Origin: Clostridia bacterium
GTDB taxonomy: Bacteria > Bacillota > TC1 > UBA5767
Length of the DNA: 42,873 nt
Direction of reading: 5' to 3'
Assembly (NCBI GenBank): GCA_030625965.1
Contig: DAOUPV010000011.1
Location: forward strand, 1-42,873
The translations under genes and the position numbers were made by a program. How positions within the stretch are numbered: the first letter of the stretch is position 1; each line of letters starts with the position of its first letter. Under the pieces are notes generated by a model. It did not search any database, was not told the origin of the DNA, and saw only the letters and a program-made list of their open reading frames with translations. Positions 27,049 to 33,036 of this stretch are shown piece after piece.

Positions 27049-27133
27049 GAGCATCATAACACTGAAATAAGTAGCGGCACACATATTTCCGTTTGGGTCC
27101 CTGTGATTGAAACAGGGGGCTATGAATACCAAA

Positions 27134-27174
27134 TAGGGACCAGGCATAATATTATGCCTAGTCCCTTATTTTTT
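27134..27174. terminator. Bidirectional terminator
   Basis: A long near-perfect hairpin (AGGGACCAGGCATAAT with ATTATGCCTAGTCCCT) followed by TTATTTTTT, between the convergent LacI copy 2 and DHHW genes. Confidence 0.85.
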
Positions 27175-27179
27175 AGATC

Positions 27180-28262
27180 TTATTTCAGTACGGAAGCATT
27201 ATTGATGAGCAGGGTGCTGTAGAGGAAAAGCACATCCTTTCCCTTGAAATCCACATATTTATCCAGCAAATCCTTCGGCATGTAGCGTAAGTCGACGATG
27301 GTTATCGAGTCGTAGGATTCAATCAAGAGGGGAGCCAGGCTGCTACTGAATGAGTCTCCGAAGATAATCAGTTCTCTGTCAGTAGTATCCAAAGCATTCT
27401 CTATTATGATCAGGGGGGTGGCCCCTGAAAGGAAAACCTCATACGCATCAAAACCGTTCAGTTTGCTCTCAGCGTAAACCTCCCTTTGATCAGTATCTTC
27501 ATAGTTGAAGACCAATGCATTGGCTATGTACTCATTGTAAAGATATTTCAGGCTATCTGGGTTCATATTGGTGGCAACCTGGCCGTAGTAGGCACCGAAA
27601 AATGATGAGTAATCTTTCACCTTATAGGATCCGCTGCTAGCTTCAAAATCCATCGCCTGAGATAGAGCTTCAACAACGGAAACCAATTTCTCCTGCTTCC
27701 AGTGGGGATCGGTGGAATAGTAGTCTTCCAGCGATAGAGAAGGCTTGATATCTATGTAATTCAGAAAGTCCATATCCTGCAGCAGGAGCTTTTCCAGCAG
27801 TTGGTAGTCCAACTTCAATATACTGTCACCCAGAAAATAGTTCTTGTCGGGAATAATGGATAGATAGACATTGCTATCCTGAAGATGCTCGAGATAAATA
27901 TCTGAAATATACTCATTCAGATATTTTACGTTGTCTTCGTTCAGGAGATACTCCAATTTGAATATATGATCTCCCTGAATCAGATAGCCGTTGTTGTCCG
28001 TCTTATGCATCATGTTGTATTCTACGACTGACTTCAATTTTCTAAAGAACTCTCTTCCAACGAACTGATCTAGAACTGTTTCCTCGAAAGCCTCGACAAA
28101 CTCGCCGGATTCCAGATTGGTCCAGTCTAGATCCTCGAACTGCTTCAGAGACCTTCTTTCAGCCAAAGAAACGGCGACAGCCGGGCTGATGAGGTTCAAT
28201 AGCGCAACAGCTATGAGGATGGATATGAATAAGATGCTGATAACTTTATTTTTCATAATCAA
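27180..28262 (-). CDS. DHHW-family protein (AlgJ/AlgX-like acylation partner)
   Basis: A 360-residue exported protein with one N-terminal membrane anchor (ISILFISILIAVALLNLI) and an SGNH-like extracellular domain. The signature segment is YYSTDPHWKQE near residue 180, related to the DHHW motif, and IIFGDSFSSSLAPLL carries the probable catalytic serine. These proteins accept the acyl group passed through a partner MBOAT and transfer it to a surface polysaccharide. The start overlaps the MBOAT stop by 4 bases (ATGA), so the two are translationally coupled. Confidence 0.85.
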   Translation of the reverse strand: MIMKNKVISILFISILIAVALLNLISPAVAVSLAERRSLKQFEDLDWTNLESGEFVEAFEETVLDQFVGREFFRKLKSVVEYNMMHKTDNNGYLIQGDHIFKLEYLLNEDNVKYLNEYISDIYLEHLQDSNVYLSIIPDKNYFLGDSILKLDYQLLEKLLLQDMDFLNYIDIKPSLSLEDYYSTDPHWKQEKLVSVVEALSQAMDFEASSGSYKVKDYSSFFGAYYGQVATNMNPDSLKYLYNEYIANALVFNYEDTDQREVYAESKLNGFDAYEVFLSGATPLIIIENALDTTDRELIIFGDSFSSSLAPLLIESYDSITIVDLRYMPKDLLDKYVDFKGKDVLFLYSTLLINNASVLK

Positions 28263-29662
28263 AACCTAAAATACAGGAATGGGTTGAAAGAAGCATCAAC
28301 CAGATAACCTGTCACGAGTAGCAAAAGCGTGAAAATTGCGACAGTTTCTAATGCTGGTATTATTTTTTTATATTCCAGTTGTGATTGCAGCCGGTGGAAA
28401 ACCTGCTTCATCAACGGCGTTGAACCGACCACGGATACCACAAACATGACGCCATAGCTCTTCAGATAGTAGATGGCTTCCCAGCTCACCAATGGAATAT
28501 CCAAAAGTCCCATCATGCCCTGGAGGACATTGAGGCCGTTTGCGATACTGTCATGGCTGAATATCACAAAACTGAAGACTATGGTTAGAAGAACATAAGC
28601 ATGTTTCAGTGGATTCGGCGCTTTGTCTAGCAGTCGGCCAAGAAAAGCTTTCTCCATAGCGATCATAAGACCGAAGAAGAGTCCCCAGATGACGAAATTC
28701 CAACTGGCACCATGCCATAGTCCGGTCAGAAACCACACTAAGATGAGATTACGGGCCGTTTTCACTGTGTTGCATTTACTACCGCCGAGCGGGATATATA
28801 CGTAGTCCCTAAACCAGGATCCCAGTGAAATATGCCACCGGCGCCAGAATTCACTGATGGACTTGGCAATATAGGGATAGTTGAAATTCTCCAAAAAATG
28901 GAATCCAAAGATTCGGCCCAACCCGATGGCCATGTCGCTGTAGCCGGAGAAATCAAAGTAGATCTGTAAGGAGAAGGCGATTGCCCCCATCCATAGCAGG
29001 AGTACTGACTTATCTGGGACTTGGCTTACGATGGTACTCAGTTCCCCGATGGTGTTTGCCAGCAGGACCTTTTTAGAGAGTCCGATGATGAAGCGTTTCA
29101 CCCCATAAGCGAAGTTCTCGAATGAATGGACTCGGTTGTCAATTTCCTCGGCAATGGTCTTGTAACGCACAATAGGGCCGGCGACCAGTTGAGGGAACAA
29201 GCTGATATACATGCCTAGGCCCAAGATGTTTTGTTGGGCTTTGGCTTCCCCACGGTAGACGTCGATGGTGTAACTCATAGTCTGAAAGGTGAAGAAGCTT
29301 ATTCCCAAAGGTAAGGCCAGACTGAGAGTCCCAATGCTGGTTCCAAGCAACAAATTGAGATTCTCAGCCAGGAAGTCATAATATTTGAAAAAGCCGAGTA
29401 TGGATACGTTGATGATGATGGATGAAACCAAAGCGATTTTCGCATATATCCCGCCACGGAATTTTTCAATGATTAGGCTGTGGCTATAATCGACTACTGT
29501 CGAAAAGACCAAGATCGCCGTATAGACCGGCTCGCCCAAAAAGTAGAACAGAAGGCTGAAAATCAGCAGTACCACGTTCTTAAGGGAACGCGGTACTGCA
29601 AAATAAACCAGCAGGACGAGTGGCAGGAAGTAATAGATGAAGCTGACACTGGAAAATAGCAT
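28259..29662 (-). CDS. MBOAT-family O-acyltransferase (AlgI-like)
   Basis: A 467-residue polytopic membrane acyltransferase of the alginate O-acetylation AlgI/DltB type. Family motifs are SEFWRRWHISLGSWFRDYVY and the catalytic-histidine segment LTGLWHGASWNF. It moves acyl groups from cytoplasmic donors to the outside of the membrane. GGGAG before the ATG lies in the end of the upstream lipoprotein gene, 9 bases away. Together with the DUF4358 lipoprotein and the DHHW protein it forms a three-gene surface-polymer acylation operon. Confidence 0.93.
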   Translation of the reverse strand: MLFSSVSFIYYFLPLVLLVYFAVPRSLKNVVLLIFSLLFYFLGEPVYTAILVFSTVVDYSHSLIIEKFRGGIYAKIALVSSIIINVSILGFFKYYDFLAENLNLLLGTSIGTLSLALPLGISFFTFQTMSYTIDVYRGEAKAQQNILGLGMYISLFPQLVAGPIVRYKTIAEEIDNRVHSFENFAYGVKRFIIGLSKKVLLANTIGELSTIVSQVPDKSVLLLWMGAIAFSLQIYFDFSGYSDMAIGLGRIFGFHFLENFNYPYIAKSISEFWRRWHISLGSWFRDYVYIPLGGSKCNTVKTARNLILVWFLTGLWHGASWNFVIWGLFFGLMIAMEKAFLGRLLDKAPNPLKHAYVLLTIVFSFVIFSHDSIANGLNVLQGMMGLLDIPLVSWEAIYYLKSYGVMFVVSVVGSTPLMKQVFHRLQSQLEYKKIIPALETVAIFTLLLLVTGYLVDASFNPFLYFRF

Positions 29663-29671
29663 GGCTCCCTG

Positions 29672-30148
29672 TTACTCAGCCAAGCCTAGGAAATGCTCAT
29701 GAATGACTTCCGCTTCCTGGTCCATGATCAGGATGACTAGGTCTCCCACATGGTCCACGATGACCTGATCCTCTTCCACACCGACACAGATCCATTTTCT
29801 GGGATCCACGTTGGTTTTGATGGTTTCCATCAGTGCGTCAACATCTGTTTCTTCATTTACACGAAGCAGGACGACTGAGTGGGCGAATGAGGACATCATG
29901 GGTTCGGAGGCCAGCGCTCCAGTATAGGATACATCATCCGTACCCAAGAAATAGGCCACATTGCTATCGTCTAGAATGGTGGTCATCATTGCTGGGTATT
30001 CCTGGTTCACACCCAAGTAAACCTCCGCCATGATTTCATCGAGTGTTCCCGCGATGGAAGGTTCTTCAATCGCCGAATCGCTTCCGGTGCAACCTACCAT
30101 GCCTACGACTAATGCTGCAATCATCATTATTATTACTACTCTTTTCAT
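29672..30148 (-). CDS. DUF4358 lipoprotein
   Basis: A 158-residue lipoprotein with its lipobox cysteine at residue 20 (ALVVGMVGC) and a DUF4358-like domain (FAHSVVLLRVNEETDVDALMETI, then VDPRKWICVG). The frame is open to 30226, but AAGGAGAG precedes the ATG at 30148 and gives a proper signal peptide. DUF4358 genes commonly accompany MBOAT and DHHW genes in clostridia, as here. It is the first gene of the operon; the divergent leader of the surface protein starts about 350 bases away. Confidence 0.85.
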   Translation of the reverse strand: MKRVVIIMMIAALVVGMVGCTGSDSAIEEPSIAGTLDEIMAEVYLGVNQEYPAMMTTILDDSNVAYFLGTDDVSYTGALASEPMMSSFAHSVVLLRVNEETDVDALMETIKTNVDPRKWICVGVEEDQVIVDHVGDLVILIMDQEAEVIHEHFLGLAE

Positions 30149-30494
30149 ATTCTCTCCTTGTTTTGAACTGTATTTGTACTGCAGTACTGTTACTAGGACG
30201 ACTGCAAAAAGAAAAGGTTCCCACAACAGGAGTGGAAGCGGAAAGAATATGCTACCGAGGGAGAAGAAACGTATCCATGCATGCGTTCTATTGTATTAGA
30301 TTTTGCAGAATTGTTTCAGGATGCTCTTTCGGTGGTACATTTATACCGGTTTGGGAGCTCATATATGCTAACTGGTGAATGAGCTGCAGGCTCATTCTGT
30401 GTATGCTGTTATAAGGATTTAAACTCAAATAGCGGGAGATTTCCATTATTTTTCATTCCTAAGTAGCTTGATACGATTAATTAGCGTTATAAAC

Positions 30495-30523
30495 TTGACA
30501 AATGTGGATAATATTATATTATT
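30495..30523 (+). promoter_or_regulatory. Promoter of the riboswitch-controlled surface-protein gene
   Basis: A consensus TTGACA at 30495-30500 and TATTAT at 30517-30522 with a 16-base spacer in a very AT-rich tract. Transcription would start near 30530, about 20 bases before the first aptamer. The preceding 30149-30494 holds no gene. Confidence 0.7.
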
Positions 30524-30550
30524 ATAGTATATATAAAACATGATATATTG

Positions 30551-30647
30551 CTTTTCAGCGATAAGGGCAAACCCATTGAAAGGTGGGGGCGCAAAGCTTG
30601 GGCCTACGTACCGAACGGTATATGGCAGCCGGTTACCGAAGGGAAAG
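30551..30647 (+). promoter_or_regulatory. Cyclic di-GMP class I (GEMM) riboswitch, unit A
   Basis: Matches the GEMM-I core in order: AAGGGCAAAC, a P2 hairpin with a GAAA loop (CCCATTGAAAGGTGGG), GGCGCAAAGC, then a P3 arm with CCTACG opposite TATGG (a GAAA tetraloop-receptor-like pair), and GCCGGTTACCGA. P1 pairs CTTTTC (30551-30556) with GGAAAG (30642-30647). The AGGGCAAAC form keeps the G that favours c-di-GMP over cGAMP. A TTTTTT run follows P1 directly, so ligand-stabilised P1 could act as a terminator stem. The open frame across here is not a gene. Confidence 0.92.
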
Positions 30648-30674
30648 TTTTTTATTGCAGATTTGGCGGAAATG

Positions 30675-30775
30675 ACTTTTCACTGATAAGGGCAAACCCA
30701 TCGAAAGGTGGGGGCGCAAAGCTATTGGGCCTACGTACCGAACGGTATACGGCAGCCGGTTACCGAGGGGAAAGT
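30675..30775 (+). promoter_or_regulatory. Cyclic di-GMP class I (GEMM) riboswitch, unit B
   Basis: A near-identical second copy of the class I aptamer, starting 125 bases after unit A, with a 2-base insertion in the P2-P3 linker and a few substitutions that keep pairing (TATGG to TACGG in the receptor strand). P1 is one pair longer: ACTTTTC with GGAAAGT. The flanking TTTTTTATTGCAGATTT is duplicated too, showing a recent tandem duplication. Every core element is intact. Confidence 0.92.
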
Positions 30776-31001
30776 TTTTTATTGCAGATTTATCGAAAAT
30801 GATGGGCATTTATGATCTAGTACGAATGATCTTAAGTGCACATTCACTTTAGACAGAACTGGTGACACCGTTTATTTAGTTTAACGTAAGTATAGTCGCA
30901 GGATCTATTGACATCAATGATGTGTTCAATCATGTAACGATGCAACAATACTGGTTCTCTAAATGGTAGAAATTGAAAAGGGGTGAGAATGGCGATAATT
31001 T

Positions 31002-31113
31002 GGGAGGAAAACGATAGCAATTATCGTTAAAGCAGTTGATGAAGGGCATAATGAAGCATGACTCGTATGTGGGCACTTGAGTCATGTGGAGTGAGTAGTG
31101 CAACCGACCTTTC
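31002..31113 (+). promoter_or_regulatory. Cyclic di-GMP class II riboswitch, unit 1
   Basis: Carries the class II signature GGGCACTTGA ... GTAGTGCAACCGACC. P1 pairs GGGAGG (31002-31007) with CCTTTC (31108-31113). A perfect 8-bp helix pairs CATGACTC (31057-31064) with GAGTCATG (31079-31086). The pseudoknot pairs GCACT in its loop (31073-31077) with AGTGC (31097-31101). An extra short hairpin ACGATA/TATCGT lies in the 5' junction. The CAACCGA segment, which contacts the ligand in the known structure, is intact. Confidence 0.9.
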
Positions 31114-31120
31114 TTTTTTG

Positions 31121-31196
31121 AGAAAGGGAGCTATGAATTGTATCTTGTAACTGGGCACTTGAGATGCAAGGAGCTAGTAGTGCAACCGACCTTTCT
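31121..31196 (+). promoter_or_regulatory. Cyclic di-GMP class II riboswitch, unit 2
   Basis: The second class II aptamer. P1 pairs AGAAAGG (31121-31127) with CCTTTCT (31190-31196). The helix TTGTATCT (31138-31145) with AGATGCAA (31162-31169) differs from unit 1 at several pairs yet keeps pairing, which is covariation. The loop GGGCACTT again pairs with AGTGC before AACCGACC. The 5' junction is shorter than in unit 1 and lacks the AAAAC seen there, so affinity may differ. Confidence 0.88.
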
Positions 31197-31221
31197 TTAA
31201 ACTTAAGTTTAAAGAAAGGAG
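31190..31221 (+). promoter_or_regulatory. Shine-Dalgarno-sequestering hairpin (class II expression platform)
   Basis: A perfect 30-bp palindrome at 31190-31219 whose 3' arm contains the GAAAGG of the GAAAGGAG ribosome site (31214-31221), 7 bases before the surface-protein ATG. Its 5' arm is also the 3' strand of P1 of class II unit 2. Aptamer folding and ribosome-site masking therefore exclude each other, predicting translation ON with c-di-GMP. Confidence 0.85.
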
Positions 31222-31228
31222 CATTATC

Positions 31229-32134
31229 ATGAAAAAGAATACTTTTAAAAATGGATTACGAGCAAGTTTTTCAATCGTTATGTCGCTGATTTTGATTCTT
31301 GGTTTCAATATGCCTGCAATAGCAGCTAATGATTCGAGTTCAATTAAAACAACTACTTCTACAGGTGAAGCAGTAAACTCGAATCATTACGAAAGCAAGC
31401 AGGAGGTTTATATCCAGTTTGGCTCTAATTTACCGGAGGGCACATGGAGCATTATTGTTTCACAACCAGGCGGTGAAGAATTGGGTACGGGAACGCAAGT
31501 AGTAACCGTAGTGCAGAGGACGTTTAAACTTTGGGATATTACTCAGTTTTCAGACTCCACAAGTGGAGTATACAACGTTGATGCCATCATCTATGAAACC
31601 AATAACGGTGGCAACGAAACGAGGACTATGAAATCTGACAATTTCAAAGTTGATGCGGTTAATGAGGATCAGGATCCAGAAGGTGGAGACGAAGATCCAG
31701 AAGGTGGAGACGAAGATCCTGAAGGTGGAGACGAAGATCCAGAAGGTGGAGACGAAGATCCAGAAGGTGGAGACGACGATCCTGAAGGTGAAGACGACGA
31801 TCCTGAAGGTGAAGACGAAGACCCAGAAGGTGAAGACGAAGACCCAGAAGGTGAAGACGAAGATCATAGAGTGGTTAGACCCAGACGCGACAGACGGCCA
31901 CGTGAGGAAGAAGTAGTTGTAGATGAGGTTCCAGTAGAAGAAATTCCACTGAGTATTTTAGCGTATGAAGCTGAAGAAGAACTTGATCCTTCCCCAGTTG
32001 TTGAAGAAGAATTGGTGGAAGAGGCTAAAGAACCATTGGCTTTGCCGAATACAGGCGCAACCAGTGAAGGACTGATGGGATTGTCATTACTTATTTCCGC
32101 AGCTGGACTACTTATTGCAAGAAAAAAGCTATAA
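31229..32134 (+). CDS. LPxTG-type cell-wall-anchored surface protein with acidic heptad repeats
   Basis: A 301-residue exported protein. It has a signal peptide with probable cleavage after AIAA near residue 33 and a beta-rich domain of about 110 residues. Nine tandem DPEGGDE-type heptads follow (residues 149-211), then a short basic stretch (RPRRDRRPRE) and an acidic stalk. The sorting signal is LPNTG, a hydrophobic helix and RKKL. Sortase would attach it to peptidoglycan. No sortase gene is in the window. The N-terminal domain resembles no family I can name. Its leader stacks four c-di-GMP riboswitches, so it is probably an adhesin or matrix protein made in the sessile state. Confidence 0.88.
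   Translation: MKKNTFKNGLRASFSIVMSLILILGFNMPAIAANDSSSIKTTTSTGEAVNSNHYESKQEVYIQFGSNLPEGTWSIIVSQPGGEELGTGTQVVTVVQRTFKLWDITQFSDSTSGVYNVDAIIYETNNGGNETRTMKSDNFKVDAVNEDQDPEGGDEDPEGGDEDPEGGDEDPEGGDEDPEGGDDDPEGEDDDPEGEDEDPEGEDEDPEGEDEDHRVVRPRRDRRPREEEVVVDEVPVEEIPLSILAYEAEEELDPSPVVEEELVEEAKEPLALPNTGATSEGLMGLSLLISAAGLLIARKKL
31673..31861 (+). repeat. Nine tandem 21-bp repeats in the surface-protein gene
   Basis: In-frame 21-bp units encode DPEGGDE (first five, the fifth ending DD) then DPEGEDD or DPEGEDE (last four). The two sub-variants are grouped, suggesting expansion by slippage; copy number is likely to vary between strains. Confidence 0.9.
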
Positions 32135-32196
32135 TGTTGCTAAACTTAGATAACCAGTATGAATAGAAACATGTTAATTTTCAAATGAGTTAGATT

Positions 32197-32249
32197 GAAG
32201 ACAAAGGACGCTATGCAAGAAAACCATAGTGTCCATTGTCTTCTTTTTT
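32197..32249 (+). terminator. Rho-independent terminator after surface-protein gene
   Basis: A long hairpin pairing GAAGACA..GGAC.CTATG with CATAG.GTCC..TGTCTTC, followed by TTTTTT. Confidence 0.88.
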
Positions 32250-32562
32250 GCGTCTGTAAATATACAAGGTAGAAGTTCGTCTATGTAGATACATAATAAG
32301 AAGGTAGGAGTTCGAATAAGGTTGGGAGCTGGGGATTGCCATAGAAAACAGTAGCAAGACATACGGGGATGTGCTGCCTGAACGGACTTCCTTTCAGTGA
32401 AATATAACTGGAGCTGAGCGAAATGTTGGAAGCTTTGGAATGGTATCGATATCTTACCCCAGAATATTCAGATGAATAATCTGGGTTTAATATTCATTTT
32501 GCACTCTCCTTCAAATAGCAATACGACTATTTTAATCATACAACTCAAACTAGAAAAATGGC
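32250..32562. other. Gene-free spacer
   Basis: No gene seen. A hairpin at 32458-32485 (CCCAGA.TATTC with GAATA.TCTGGG) followed by TTTAATATT could be a weak terminator. The rest looks like decayed sequence leading to an IS30 end. Confidence 0.4.
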
Positions 32563-32705
32563 TGAATTGGAAAATGGATTTGAATTCAATAAAATCCATA
32601 GTAATCTAAATGTAATACAATTATTTCACTGCAAAATAACAAAATATCACAGATAGGTGCACACTATGGAATATAAAAATTATACACCATCGAAATTCAA
32701 ATCAG
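32563..32705 (+). mobile_element. 5' end fragment of an IS30-type element
   Basis: Starts with GCTGAATTGGAAAATGGATT, a copy of the terminal sequence also found at 38327 (inverted), 40769 and 40831. It continues through ATCCATAGT, a run like GTAATACAATTATTTCA, and CACTATGGAATATA, which is the transposase start (MEYKNYTPSKF here, MEYTHHKPSLH at 40938). It then stops after about 140 bases, next to the truncated gene at 32722. Confidence 0.65.
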
Positions 32706-32721
32706 TTAGGGTGGAAGAATA

Positions 32722-33036
32722 ATGTCAGAAAGTACGTTACTTTGGATTGAGATCGGTTTTGATGTTCTGTACCTTATTACAGTTTGGCCTTTAACCGGGT
32801 TCATGTATAAGAAGAGGGCGAATCTGTCAAAGGGGAATCAACGCATCGGCTGGCTATTCATGTGGTCTTTTTTTCTGCTTGTTATGGGAGATACGGGCCA
32901 CGTTGGTTTCAGAGTTTTAGCTTACGCACTGGGAGGATTTGAAGCCAACCCTGTATTGATAGGCGCTGGTGCATCGGCTAAAGCAGTTACTGTTACGTTT
33001 TTTTATTGGAAACCTAACATTACTCCAATATTGTAG
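32722..33036 (+). pseudogene. Truncated polytopic membrane protein, 5' part only
   Basis: An open frame with an N-terminal membrane segment and conserved-looking text (LLWIEIGFDVLYLITVW; GWLFMWSFFLLVMGDTGHVG; FRVLAYALGGFEANPVLIGA) that reads like the first third of a larger integral membrane protein. After VTVTFFY, near 32995-33005, the frame passes into the antisense of the feoB 3' end and soon stops. So the gene is cut at a rearrangement joint. An IS30 end fragment lies immediately upstream, replacing its promoter region. The protein family has no name I can give. Confidence 0.6.

Noticed and set aside
30548-30802. Open frame of 84 codons across the class I riboswitches
   Set aside because: It is internally repetitive only because the two aptamers are duplicated, has no ribosome site, and every conserved base is explained by the GEMM fold.
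30989-31030. A 13-codon leader peptide (MAIIWEENDSNYR) with AAGGGGTGAG upstream
   Set aside because: The ribosome-site-like sequence is attractive, but most of the frame lies in the P1 and 5' junction of class II unit 1, whose structure explains the sequence better. Ribosome profiling would settle it.
31132-31149. A 5-codon frame (MNCIL) between the class II units, preceded by AGAAAGGGAG
   Set aside because: The apparent ribosome site is the P1 strand of unit 2 and the frame falls inside the aptamer; probably not translated.
31671-31863. CRISPR-like regular repeat
   Set aside because: The 21-bp units are contiguous without spacers and are in frame within a gene.
31550-31867. Long minus-strand and alternative plus-strand frames over the heptad repeats
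   Set aside because: Shadows created by the 21-bp repeats of the surface-protein gene; they have no ribosome sites and low-complexity products.
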